DNA from: SPJN01 sp965229935
GTDB taxonomy: Bacteria > Pseudomonadota > Alphaproteobacteria > SPJN01
DNA: 64,000 nucleotides
Direction: 5' to 3'
NCBI GenBank assembly: GCA_965229935.1
Contig: CBDDKB010000002.1
Location: 2,542,001-2,606,000, forward strand
The notes under the pieces were generated by a model, which saw only the letters and a program-made list of their open reading frames with translations, made no database searches and had not been told where the DNA came from. Shown here piece after piece: positions 25,650 to 33,909 of the stretch (within the stretch, counting starts at the first letter, position 1; every line of letters begins with the position of its first letter). The position numbers and the translations under genes are program-made.

Positions 25650-27464
25650 ATGACCAACCTGCTAGAGGGCCTTCCGGCCCAAGCTGCAGCGCTTGAAGCG
25701 CGCGGCATTGAATCACTGACACCCGTTCAGGAAGCCGTTATAAACCCCGCCCTTGTGGGCCGCGATATGCTTGTGTCTGCACAGACAGGTTCAGGCAAGA
25801 CCGTGGCGTTCGGCCTTGCCATGGCCCCTGTCCTGATGGCGGGCGAGGATGAGTTTGGCGTCGCCGGACCGCCCCTTGGCTTGATCATTGCCCCGACACG
25901 CGAATTGGCTCTGCAGGTCACGCGGGAGCTTGAATGGCTTTATGGTCAAACAGGCGCACAATTTGCGACCTGTGTCGGCGGCATGGATATGCGCACGGAA
26001 CGGCGCAACCTTGCGCGTGGTGCCCACATCGTTGTCGGCACACCGGGCCGCCTACGCGATCATATTGAGCGTGGCTCGCTCGACCTTGGTTGTGTTGAGG
26101 CTGTGACCTTGGATGAAGCGGACGAAATGCTTGATCTAGGCTTTCGCGAGGACCTTGAACTGATTTTGGATGCGGCCCCTGAAGAACGGCAGACATTGCT
26201 GTTCTCTGCCACGGTGCCTGCTGCGATTTCAAAGCTTGCCAAACGGTACCAGCATGAGGCGGAGCGTGTCGTCGTGAAGGCTGAGGGCAGCCAACATGCG
26301 GACATTACCTATAAGGCTATGACGGTCGCCCCGCGCGATACGGAAAACGCCATCGCCAATGTATTGCGCTATTACGAACCTGAAAGCTGCATCATCTTTT
26401 GCGCCACGCGCGAGGCTGTGAACCGCTTGACCAGCCGCTTTACCAATCGCGGTTTCGGGGTTGTTGCCCTTTCTGGGGAGCTAAGCCAGACCGAACGCAG
26501 CCGCTCTCTCCAAGCGATGCGTGACGGGCGTGCCCGCATCTGTATCGCAACCGATGTTGCTGCGCGCGGCATCGACCTGCCCAATCTTGATTTGGTGATC
26601 CATGCGGACCTGCCGCAAAATGCCGACACAATGTTGCATCGGTCAGGCCGCACGGGCCGCGCCGGACGGCAGGGCAATAGTGTGGTTATCGTGCCCCAGA
26701 CCATGCGCAAAAAGGCCGATCGTCTGCTGCACTATGCGAAGGTTGAGGCTGCATGGGAAGCACCCCCCAGCCCCGATGATATTATCGCCAAGGATCAGGA
26801 ACGTCTGATCGGCGCGGCCAAGCTTGACACCCCGGCGAATGAAGAAGAGGTTGCCATTGCCAATCAGCTTTTGTCTGAGGTCAGCCCGGTTGATCTTGCG
26901 GTTGCCTTTATGCGTCAGCGCCAGTCGGGCCTGTCAGCGCCTGAAGAATTGCGCGATGTGAAAGATGGCGACAAGGCCCCAGTGAAGGGTGAAACCAGCC
27001 GCTTTGCGGGCAGCACATGGGTCAGCCTGTCTGTCGGCAGGCAACATCGGGCGGAACCCAAATGGCTGGTGCCAGTTTTGTGTAAGTCAGGCGGCCTCAA
27101 CAAAGGTGATATCGGCGCTATCAAGGTGCAGAAATCAGAAACCTATGTGGAAATTGATGATGCCGCGATTGACGCCTTTATGGCGGCGATTGCGCCCAAA
27201 CATTTGCTGGAAGATAAGATCAAGGTTGATCGCCTGAAAGAAGCGCCAAAGGGCGTTGAGCTGCCTGCCCGCGAAGGGGGGCGTCCGCATCGTAAGGGCG
27301 GCGGTGGCTATAAGGGCCGGACCAGCAGTACAGGCGGCTTTAAAGGGCGCGGCAAACCCGGTGGCAAACCGGGCGGAAAACCGGGCCGTAAATCAGGTGG
27401 GAAGCCGGGCGGCAAGCCTGGTGGTAAACCTGGCGGTGGTTATAAGGGTAAAAAGCGCGACTAA
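25650..27464 (+). CDS. DEAD-box ATP-dependent RNA helicase with DbpA-type RNA-binding domain
   Basis: 604 residues from the ATG at 25650 (MTNLLEGLPAQAA). The longer frame starting 45 bases upstream is less likely. Helicase motifs are complete: AQTGSGKT (I), PTRELALQV (Ia), TPGRL (Ib), DEADEML (II), SAT (III), TDVAARGIDLP (V) and HRSGRTGRAGR (VI). After residue about 440 comes a DbpA/CsdA-like RNA-binding fold (TWVSLSVGRQHRAEPKWLVP). A basic, glycine-rich tail with repeated GGKPG units follows. Such proteins remodel RNA in ribosome assembly, decay or cold adaptation. Confidence 0.94.
   Translation: MTNLLEGLPAQAAALEARGIESLTPVQEAVINPALVGRDMLVSAQTGSGKTVAFGLAMAPVLMAGEDEFGVAGPPLGLIIAPTRELALQVTRELEWLYGQTGAQFATCVGGMDMRTERRNLARGAHIVVGTPGRLRDHIERGSLDLGCVEAVTLDEADEMLDLGFREDLELILDAAPEERQTLLFSATVPAAISKLAKRYQHEAERVVVKAEGSQHADITYKAMTVAPRDTENAIANVLRYYEPESCIIFCATREAVNRLTSRFTNRGFGVVALSGELSQTERSRSLQAMRDGRARICIATDVAARGIDLPNLDLVIHADLPQNADTMLHRSGRTGRAGRQGNSVVIVPQTMRKKADRLLHYAKVEAAWEAPPSPDDIIAKDQERLIGAAKLDTPANEEEVAIANQLLSEVSPVDLAVAFMRQRQSGLSAPEELRDVKDGDKAPVKGETSRFAGSTWVSLSVGRQHRAEPKWLVPVLCKSGGLNKGDIGAIKVQKSETYVEIDDAAIDAFMAAIAPKHLLEDKIKVDRLKEAPKGVELPAREGGRPHRKGGGGYKGRTSSTGGFKGRGKPGGKPGGKPGRKSGGKPGGKPGGKPGGGYKGKKRD
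27351..27438 (+). repeat. In-gene tandem repeat encoding the GGKPG tail of the helicase
   Basis: Repeats of a 12-base unit GGCAAACCCGGT and its synonymous variants encode consecutive G-K-P-G units, interrupted once by GRKSGG. Codon choice varies between copies, which suggests selection on the peptide rather than a very recent expansion. Confidence 0.85.
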
Positions 27465-27543
27465 TTCCGGTTAGGGGGTTGCGATCAGGGCCCAAGCTTG
27501 TCAGCCTTCCATTAGGGAAGAATCAACTGACGGTGACGGCCAC

Positions 27544-28200
27544 ATGATCACAACCGAACGCAGCCACGGCACCTTGCTGATCACATTTGATGATGGCGAC
27601 AAGAATATTCTGACCATCGATGCGGTCACAGGTCTTTATGACCTGTTGATCGGTCTTGAGCGGGATGAAGGCGTCAAAAGCCTGATCATTCAGGGCAATG
27701 ACAAGGCGCTGTCGGTCGGGCTTGATAACAAGATCGTTCTGCAAAATTCAGACAAGGCAGACCGCATGCGGTCCATGATGGGGGCCATTCTGCGCCTGCT
27801 TTATCTAGGACATTTGCGCGTCATCACTATTGCAAACGGTCATGCCACAGCGGCAGGGGCGATGTTGCTGCTGACGGCGGATCAGCGTATTGGGATCGGC
27901 GGGGCGGGCAAGATTGGTCTGTCAGAGGTGCGCGTTGGTCTTGATGTGCCAAAGGCGACCCAACAACTTGCCAAGGATCGGTTGATTGTGCCGGCGCAAT
28001 ATCCGGCCACCGCCCTTGGTCGGCTATATGATTATGACACTGCCCGCGAGGTTGGTTATTTGGACGAGCTTGTCGATACGCGTGCCAGTGCGCTTGATCG
28101 CGCCTATGAGCTTGCCGCAACGCTGAACAAATTGTCTAACGATGGCTATCGAGCGACAAAGCGCGGGATGCGGCAGGATTTTGATCGCCTGACTGCCTGA
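27544..28200 (+). CDS. Enoyl-CoA hydratase/isomerase family protein (crotonase fold)
   Basis: 218 residues, shorter than typical 255-residue crotonases. The oxyanion-hole regions are NDKALSVGLDNKIV and ITIANGHATAAGAMLLLTADQRIG. A Glu sits in the usual acid/base area of the segment GLSEVRVGLDVP. The C-terminal part normally used for trimer packing is shortened. The presumed role is hydration or isomerisation of an acyl-CoA, or a related reaction. The TetR regulator follows 13 bp later and may regulate it. Confidence 0.86.
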   Translation: MITTERSHGTLLITFDDGDKNILTIDAVTGLYDLLIGLERDEGVKSLIIQGNDKALSVGLDNKIVLQNSDKADRMRSMMGAILRLLYLGHLRVITIANGHATAAGAMLLLTADQRIGIGGAGKIGLSEVRVGLDVPKATQQLAKDRLIVPAQYPATALGRLYDYDTAREVGYLDELVDTRASALDRAYELAATLNKLSNDGYRATKRGMRQDFDRLTA

Positions 28201-28213
28201 TCAAGTCCTACCC

Positions 28214-28849
28214 ATGGCCGATGTCAAAATTGCCCCGGATCTGAACCTGCAAACTGGCCGGATTGCCCAGAAACAGCGGACCCGCCAAGCCATATTGGAC
28301 GCGGCGGTGCGCCTGATGGCAACCGGGCACACCCCAACCATGGAACAGATCGCGGCAGAGGCTGGCGTGTCCCGCGCCACGACCTATCGCTATTTCCCCA
28401 ATAGTGATTTTCTTTTGGCTGAGGCAGCGTTGGAGGTTGGGGTGCCAGACCCCCATGCTGTATTGGCGGGGATGGACGGGGACAGCACTGAAAAGCGGGT
28501 CATGATCATTGATCAACTGTTTCAGGATATGTTCACCTACAATGAACCTTTGATGCGCCTGATGCTGTCAGAAGGTCACCGCCTGCGCGCGCAAGACCCG
28601 GATCATCAAACCCCGATCCGGCAGGGTCGCCGCATGCCGCTGATCGCCGCGGCCTTGCGCGATGGGGATGTGCAGCTATCACCTGAAATGGCAGATCGGC
28701 TGACCAAGGCCCTGTCATTGGTAATCGGCCCAGAAGGGATGATCGTTGCCATGGATGTGCTGGGCATTTCAGACGAAAAAGCACGCGCCCTTAAACAATG
28801 GATGATCGGTGTATTGATAGACGCAGCCCGCGATGATGCAACAAGCTAG
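28214..28849 (+). CDS. TetR-family transcriptional regulator
   Basis: 211 residues with the N-terminal HTH (TRQAILDAAVRLMA..., recognition helix VSRATTYRYFPNSDFLL, residues about 49-65). The ligand-binding domain is divergent, as usual. The gene is 13 bp after the crotonase-fold gene and 76 bp before the hypothetical/phosphotransferase pair. It may regulate either of these or the whole run from 27544 to 31108. Confidence 0.9.
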   Translation: MADVKIAPDLNLQTGRIAQKQRTRQAILDAAVRLMATGHTPTMEQIAAEAGVSRATTYRYFPNSDFLLAEAALEVGVPDPHAVLAGMDGDSTEKRVMIIDQLFQDMFTYNEPLMRLMLSEGHRLRAQDPDHQTPIRQGRRMPLIAAALRDGDVQLSPEMADRLTKALSLVIGPEGMIVAMDVLGISDEKARALKQWMIGVLIDAARDDATS

Positions 28850-28925
28850 GTGATTGCGCCCCTTGCCCGGTTCCCATAAGCTGGCCCCACTGAAATTTAA
28901 ACAATAGATATTTCTGGGGGCTTTC

Positions 28926-30038
28926 ATGCTGACACCGGCTGATGACTATCCGGTTCACCAAACGGCTGAACCGATTGCCTTTGCAGGCACTGACCGCAAT
29001 TTCTATGACCGCTTTTTCTATAATGCGATGAATGAAGATGGCAGCTTTTTTATGGCGGTTGCCTTTGGGGTCTATCCCCAGCTTGATATTATGGATGCCA
29101 GTGTGTCTGTCATTCATGAGGGGCAGCAATATAATCTTCATGCCTCCAAACACATGAAAGGCGATAGGCTGGATATGTCTGTCGGCCCGATCTCAATTTC
29201 TATCGACAAGCCGATTGAACAAACCACCATCACAATCGCAGACAATGACAGCCCGATCAGCGGGACGATGACATTGACGACGCGGCACTTTCCTATTGAA
29301 GAGCCACGCTTTACCCGCCGGGTCGGTACGCGCGCCTTTATGGATTATACGCGCATGACCGGGAATGGTGACTGGACGGGCACGATGGTGGTGAACGGGC
29401 AGGCCATCACGCTTGACCCCGCCACGACAAAAGGCACGCGCGATCGCAGTTGGGGCATTCGGCCCATCGGCGCATCAGATCCCCAGCCGCCTGCCGGTGG
29501 CTTGCTCAGCCAATTTTACTGGCTATGGACGCCTGCCAATTTCGACAATCACGCGGTTTATTTTCATACCAATGATGATGAACATGGCCGCCCGTGGAAC
29601 CGCCGTGCGGTGATCGCCCCCACCGATGGCGGCGCACCTGTTGAGTTTGAGGATATTGATTTCGACATTGAGTATCGCAAGGGCTCCCGCCGGATTGACG
29701 CGATCAGCATCACCATGCGCGATGGGAATGTGCGCGCGAAACTAAGCTTCAAGATCAAAAGCCATTTCTATATGGCGGGGCTTGGCTATACCCATCCCAC
29801 ATGGGGACATGGCAATGATCATGGCCCGTTAAAGGTCGAACATGACGCCTATGATCTTGAAAGTATGGACGACACCAACCCTTTGTGGATGCATATTCAG
29901 GCGATCAGCGATGCAACGCTGGAATTTGAAGGCCAAACCCATCAGGGCAATGGCGTGGTAGAGCAGATGTTTGTCGGCCCCCATGCCCCGTCAGGGATGA
30001 AGGATCTGTTCGACCCGGCTGATGGGGGCGCAAGCTAA
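28926..30038 (+). CDS. Unrecognised 370-residue protein coupled to a phosphotransferase
   Basis: No confident function. The protein is rich in beta-strand-like segments and aromatic residues, with no signal peptide. Motifs such as TKGTRDRSWGIRPIG, LLSQFYWLWTPANFDNHAVYFHTNDD and a C-terminal LEFEGQTHQGNGVVEQMF recall lipocalin-like CrtC/AttH-type folds that handle hydrophobic ligands. I propose this only loosely. GGGGG precedes the ATG. The stop codon overlaps the start of the following kinase-like gene (TAATG), so the two products are probably made in step and may act on one substrate. Confidence 0.85.
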   Translation: MLTPADDYPVHQTAEPIAFAGTDRNFYDRFFYNAMNEDGSFFMAVAFGVYPQLDIMDASVSVIHEGQQYNLHASKHMKGDRLDMSVGPISISIDKPIEQTTITIADNDSPISGTMTLTTRHFPIEEPRFTRRVGTRAFMDYTRMTGNGDWTGTMVVNGQAITLDPATTKGTRDRSWGIRPIGASDPQPPAGGLLSQFYWLWTPANFDNHAVYFHTNDDEHGRPWNRRAVIAPTDGGAPVEFEDIDFDIEYRKGSRRIDAISITMRDGNVRAKLSFKIKSHFYMAGLGYTHPTWGHGNDHGPLKVEHDAYDLESMDDTNPLWMHIQAISDATLEFEGQTHQGNGVVEQMFVGPHAPSGMKDLFDPADGGAS

Positions 30039-31108
30039 TGTCTCAGATACCTTGCCATCCACAGGATTTCACCACCGGGTGGGTTGAAGACAAGTTAGGC
30101 GCGCCTGCGGGCAGTCTTGCTGCCATTGATTATAAGCCCATTGGCACAGGCCAGATCGCCGACAGCTATCGCATCGCGCTTGATTGGGCAACGCAGCCTG
30201 ACGGGGCGCCCACATCCTTTGTGGTTAAGTGCCCCAGCCCCGATGAAACCAGCCTATTGTCGGCCAAGCTGATGAACCTTTATGTCAAGGAAGTCAGCTT
30301 CTATACCGACCTTGCACCGCACACCACCATCCGCGTGCCCCACTGTTTCCATGCAGAGGTCAATGGCCCAGAGGTTGGCGGTGAGGGGGACCAGTTCGCC
30401 CTATTGCTCGAAGACTGCGCGCCCGCCACGCAAGGAGATCAACTTGCAGGTGCCAGCCTTGGTGAATTGCGCCTCGCCCTGGATGAGGCTGCGCGTCTTC
30501 ATGCGCCGTTCCTGCGCAGCCCGCTGCTTGACGAGATTGCGTGGTTGAAGATTGACCCGGCGCAGATTGAAATGCGCAAGGGCTTTATCCTGCAATTCTG
30601 GCAACCCTTTAAGGATCGCTATCAGGGCCGCCTATCGGATGAGCTGTTCGCCATGGGCGACGAGTTCATTGCCAAAATCGGCGCAGCAGACACCGAATTG
30701 CCTGAGTTGATGACGGTCGTCCACGGGGATTTCCGCATCGACAATATGTTGTTTGGCGGCACTGATGGGCGCGTTGCCGTGCTTGATTGGCAAACCCTGT
30801 CACCGGGCCATCCCTTGTCAGATGTTGCCTATCTGATCGGCACATCTGTAGCAGACCCCGCCCAACGCAAGGCCGAAGAAGAAGGCCTAGTCCGTCATTA
30901 TCATGACCGGATGGCAGAATTGGGCGCGCCGCTTGATTGGGACGAAACATGGGCCGCCTATCGGGCCAATGCGACGACAGGCTTTGTCATGGCGATCACC
31001 GCGTCAATGCTCGCCAAGCGGACCGACAGGGGGGATGAGATGTTTGCGGTTATGGCCGAACGGCCTGCGCAACAGATGATGGACCTGAATACGCTGGATT
31101 TGTTTTAA
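30038..31108 (+). CDS. Aminoglycoside-phosphotransferase-fold kinase family protein
   Basis: 356 residues of the APH/choline-kinase fold. The catalytic loop is VVHGDFRIDNMLFGG and the metal-binding Asp lies in VAVLDWQTLSPGHPLSDVAYL. The N-terminal ATP-binding lobe contains the Lys in SFVVKCPSP. Homologues in actinobacteria and alphaproteobacteria sit with lipid- and sterol-degradation genes and probably phosphorylate a small hydroxylated metabolite rather than an antibiotic. It overlaps the preceding gene by one base. The substrate is unknown. Confidence 0.9.
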   Translation: MSQIPCHPQDFTTGWVEDKLGAPAGSLAAIDYKPIGTGQIADSYRIALDWATQPDGAPTSFVVKCPSPDETSLLSAKLMNLYVKEVSFYTDLAPHTTIRVPHCFHAEVNGPEVGGEGDQFALLLEDCAPATQGDQLAGASLGELRLALDEAARLHAPFLRSPLLDEIAWLKIDPAQIEMRKGFILQFWQPFKDRYQGRLSDELFAMGDEFIAKIGAADTELPELMTVVHGDFRIDNMLFGGTDGRVAVLDWQTLSPGHPLSDVAYLIGTSVADPAQRKAEEEGLVRHYHDRMAELGAPLDWDETWAAYRANATTGFVMAITASMLAKRTDRGDEMFAVMAERPAQQMMDLNTLDLF

Positions 31109-31130
31109 TCGTTTTACGATTTTTCTCTGC

Positions 31131-31241
31131 CGTCACCCCCGGACTTGATCCGGGGTCCAGTTGAACAGAGGTTTCCTGTTCGGCTCTGGATTCCGGATCG
31201 TGTGGCTTTTTCTTGTGACAGGCCACTTGTCCGGAATGACG
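31131..31241. repeat. Dispersed bipartite hairpin repeat, copy 4
   Basis: CGTCACCCCCGGACTTGATCCGGGG then TCCAG...CTGGATTCCGGAT...TTGTCCGGAATGACG. The centre is a divergent version of the core. It lies between the convergent phosphotransferase and glycosyltransferase genes. Confidence 0.88.
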
Positions 31242-31247
31242 ATGGAG

Positions 31248-32381
31248 CTATCCCAACAACTCACCATAGATTTCTTTATGGCGAGCGATGACATGGGTTA
31301 GCGAGAACAAGTGTTCGGCCCGTGCGCGCCCCTTTTTCCCCATTGCGCGGCGCAGCTCATCATCGTCGATCAGGCGCGCCATCGCGTCGGCCAGTGGCTC
31401 TACCGTGCGGACAGGTACCAAAAGGCCGGTTTTGTCATGGTCAACCGTCACGCGGCAGCCGGGGACATCGGTTGTCACAATGGCGCGGCCACAGGCAGCG
31501 GCCTCCAGCAATCCTTTGGGCATGCCTTCACGGTATGAGGGCAGCACAACAATATGAGATTGCGCATAAAGCCCCGCCACATCGGTGACAAAGCCGGGCA
31601 GTTCCACCACGCCTTCATTACGCCATGCGGTCAGCTCATCCTCAGTAATGGTTTCGGGATTGCTGGGGTCTGGCGTGCCCGCCAGAATAAAGCGCGCGTC
31701 GGGATGGGTTTGTTTGACGATGCGGGCAGCCTCGACAAATTCACGCACACCCTTGTCCCCCAACAGCCGGGTGGCAACAGAAATGACGGGCGGCCCTTTG
31801 GGTTCGGGCTGGGGGGTATAAAGCGTCATGTCAACGCCAGACCCGGGGATCAAGGTCACGTCCGCCTCCCGCATAATGCGAAAGCGGGAAAAGAGAGCGT
31901 GGTCATCCTCGTTCTGGAAGATCAACGTCATATTGGGATGATGACAGGCAATGTGATAAAGCCGCACGATCACCAGACGGCGCAATCTGGCGATCAATCC
32001 ATTGGCGATAAAGATAAAGCCAAGGCCCGATATCGCCCCCACCATCGCCGGTACCCGCGCCAGCCGGGCGGCAATACCGCCATAGATCACAGGCTTGATC
32101 GTCACCAAATGCACAAGGTCAGGGCGCAGCGACCTGAACAGACTGTAAAACCCGATAATGGTCAAAAGCTCAGCAATCGGGTTCTGCCCGCCACGATCAA
32201 AATCAAGCGCATGAAAGCTCAATCCAGCGGCCTTAATCTCATCAACCGCCGGGCCATCGGGGGTGGCGACATGAACGTCATAGCCTGCCTCGCGCGCAGC
32301 CAATGCCACCCCCAATCGGTGGGAGACAAAGAATGCCGGGTTGTTGACGACGTATAGCAGCCGTTTTTGTGTGGTGGTCAT
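31248..32381 (-). CDS. Glycosyltransferase family 4 protein
   Basis: 377 residues from the ATG at 32381, which has a GAGGGGG Shine-Dalgarno. The frame open to 32441 is an extension. The GT-B fold is evident from YVVNNPAFFVSHRLGVA at the N-terminus, GSGVDMTLYTP, and the GT4 motif VVLPSYREGMPKGLLEAAACGRAIVTT near residues 285-312 (motif shown here by its ends VVLPSYREG and GRAIVTT). It probably adds a sugar to a lipid-linked or surface glycan at the inner membrane. It is close in layout to PglA-like enzymes. The acceptor is unknown. Confidence 0.92.
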   Translation of the reverse strand: MTTTQKRLLYVVNNPAFFVSHRLGVALAAREAGYDVHVATPDGPAVDEIKAAGLSFHALDFDRGGQNPIAELLTIIGFYSLFRSLRPDLVHLVTIKPVIYGGIAARLARVPAMVGAISGLGFIFIANGLIARLRRLVIVRLYHIACHHPNMTLIFQNEDDHALFSRFRIMREADVTLIPGSGVDMTLYTPQPEPKGPPVISVATRLLGDKGVREFVEAARIVKQTHPDARFILAGTPDPSNPETITEDELTAWRNEGVVELPGFVTDVAGLYAQSHIVVLPSYREGMPKGLLEAAACGRAIVTTDVPGCRVTVDHDKTGLLVPVRTVEPLADAMARLIDDDELRRAMGKKGRARAEHLFSLTHVIARHKEIYGELLG

Positions 32382-32414
32382 GCCCCCTCTATACACATGT
32401 GAGCATGACACAGA

Positions 32415-32451
32415 CAAGAATAACCCCGCCTTCTTGGGCAAAAGGCGGGGT
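32415..32451 (-). terminator. Probable terminator of the glycine-zipper lipoprotein gene
   Basis: A perfect 10-bp stem ACCCCGCCTT / AAGGCGGGGT around a 9-base loop. On the minus strand it is followed by TATTCTTG, a weak U-tract. It lies between the lipoprotein gene and the glycosyltransferase start. Confidence 0.6.
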
Positions 32452-32528
32452 CAAGGTTTGGCATTAAGTTCTAGGGGATGTCATTGCCCGGAACAGGTGC
32501 CCCCGGCAATGGGTTTTGGTGAGGGCGC

Positions 32529-32608
32529 TTAGCCCTCGACAATTTTTACTGGTCGAAGTTTACCCCTCGACAATTTTCACCAGTCGAGGATTAACCCTCG
32601 ACGATCTT
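32529..32608 (-). repeat. 31-bp tandem repeat of the lipoprotein gene 3' end
   Basis: The gene's last codons (AAG ATC GTC GAG GGT TAA, ending at 32591) recur at a 31-bp period downstream, as AAA ATT GTC GAG GGG TAA ending at 32560 and AAA ATT GTC GAG GGC TAA ending at 32529. Each encodes K-I-V-E-G-stop, in the three different reading frames. The 13-bp spacers are also related (CGACTGGTG, CGACCAGTA). Confidence 0.88.
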
Positions 32609-33100
32609 CCATGACCCGTCAGGCTGGCGGCAGGCAGTGCCATAGGCACTTTCTTCACGCCCGTCGATCATGACGGTCTGTTGATATTCCCGGCAATAAT
32701 TGCCTGCTGTGTTTTTATAGGCAGGTTGCGGGGTCACGGTGCCTGAATGGCCGCTGTCAGGGTTGGACCATGTTTGGGCCTGACCTGATTGGCCGTTTTC
32801 CAGCGCCTCTTGTGTGGTGTTGCCCATGGCAATCCGGTCCGCGCGGTCAAGCGATTTCCCGATTTCTGAGCCCATTAGGGCACCAAGCAATGTACCAACG
32901 GCGATGGCAACGGCATTGCCGGACCCCTTGCCGACTTTTGAGCCAAGCACAGCACCTGTGGCAGCACCGGCGACGGTGCCGACGCGTTCCTTCGTGCCGC
33001 CTTCACAGGCTGCCAAGCCGCCCATCAACAGCGCAACCGCACCGAATTTCAGCGATTTCATGCCCACTGATTTATTCTGGGCCAATACCATCATAGCCAT
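32591..33100 (-). CDS. Glycine-zipper 2TM lipoprotein (17-kDa surface antigen type)
   Basis: 169 residues. The start at 33100 has GGAGAAAG. The ATG at 33061 (MKSLKFGA) is the alternative and would give a more typical signal length. The lipobox LMGGLAAC marks lipid attachment. A glycine zipper follows, VAGAATGAVLGSKVGKGSG and GTLLGALMGSEIGKSLD, and then a C-terminal domain CREYQQTVMIDGREESAYGTACRQPDGSW matching rickettsial 17-kDa antigen/RcsF-SlyB-like outer-membrane lipoproteins. It probably stabilises the outer membrane. Confidence 0.93.
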   Translation of the reverse strand: MAMMVLAQNKSVGMKSLKFGAVALLMGGLAACEGGTKERVGTVAGAATGAVLGSKVGKGSGNAVAIAVGTLLGALMGSEIGKSLDRADRIAMGNTTQEALENGQSGQAQTWSNPDSGHSGTVTPQPAYKNTAGNYCREYQQTVMIDGREESAYGTACRQPDGSWKIVEG

Positions 33101-33276
33101 AGTCTTTCTCCTTCATGGCTTGTCCAGCAGCCGATTTGCGGCTTGGACTTCTGATCAGACAGAAACTTTGTCTCGTTGTCCTTTTCTTAACGTGACTATA
33201 CCCTGTGCGTGAAACATGACCAAACTGTGGCCCGTTCATGTCCGGATTGGCCCGATTTGTGATGAGCGTTACAAAA

Positions 33277-33861
33277 ATGACCGACCCTTTTAAGCAATTT
33301 GCCACTTGGTACAGTAAAGCGCGCGAGACGGAGCCTGATTTGGCCAATGCCATGACCTTGGCGACTATTGATCCTGATGGTCTGCCCGATGCCCGTATTG
33401 TGCTCTTGAAGGAGCTGGAGGAGGGCGCCTTTGTCTTCTATACCAATCTTGACAGTACCAAGGGCCAGCAATTGGCGACCCACCCCAAGGCTGCGCTTGT
33501 ATTTCATTGGAAATCCCTGATGCGGCAGGTGCGGGTGCGCGGGCTTGTGACCCCGGTCACTGACGAGCAGGCCGATGCCTATTTTGCGGGCCGCCCACGC
33601 GAAAGTAAAATCGGGGCATGGGCGTCTGATCAATCCCGCCCGATGGAAGGGATGTTTGTCCTTGAGCGGCGTGTGGCGAAAGAAACCGCCCGATTCGGTT
33701 TGGGTGAAGTGCCGCGCCCGCCCCATTGGTCAGGCTTTCGCGTCACGCCGCTGCAGATCGAGTTTTGGCAGGACAAGCCCTTTCGCCTGCATGAGCGTGA
33801 GGTGTTTTCCCGTGCCAGCGTCACCGACACAGACTGGCAGGTGACACGGCTTTTCCCCTAG
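33277..33861 (+). CDS. pdxH: Pyridoxamine 5'-phosphate oxidase
   Basis: 194-residue FMN enzyme oxidising PNP or PMP to pyridoxal phosphate. The start at 33277 (MTDPFKQFATWY) is chosen because short alphaproteobacterial PdxH proteins begin this way and GATGAG lies upstream. In-frame ATGs at 33238 and 33262 are alternatives. Conserved blocks are RIVLLKELEEGAFVFYTNLDS, ALVFHWKSLMRQVRVRG, SKIGAWASDQS, GFRVTPLQIEFWQ and the C-terminal RLFP. It lacks the N-terminal extension of the E. coli enzyme. PLP made here serves enzymes such as the one at 39747. Confidence 0.95.
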   Translation: MTDPFKQFATWYSKARETEPDLANAMTLATIDPDGLPDARIVLLKELEEGAFVFYTNLDSTKGQQLATHPKAALVFHWKSLMRQVRVRGLVTPVTDEQADAYFAGRPRESKIGAWASDQSRPMEGMFVLERRVAKETARFGLGEVPRPPHWSGFRVTPLQIEFWQDKPFRLHEREVFSRASVTDTDWQVTRLFP

Positions 33862-33909
33862 CCTGATTTGCGGTAAGCTTTCCCCGCAAGGTTGAGGAGA
33901 CGTCCGCTT

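Noticed and set aside
27351..27438. Possible CRISPR or satellite-like array
   Set aside because: The regular units are in-frame codons for the helicase GGKPG tail, without spacers.
31554..32357. 267-residue plus-strand frame inside the glycosyltransferase region
   Set aside because: Antisense shadow of the GT4 gene. No ribosome site and composition rich in Gly/His/Gln as expected for the complement.
32461..32520. Hairpin CATTGCCCGG...CCCCGGCAATG as another dispersed repeat copy
   Set aside because: It has a stem but lacks the CGTCA ends and the CAGTATGGA core.
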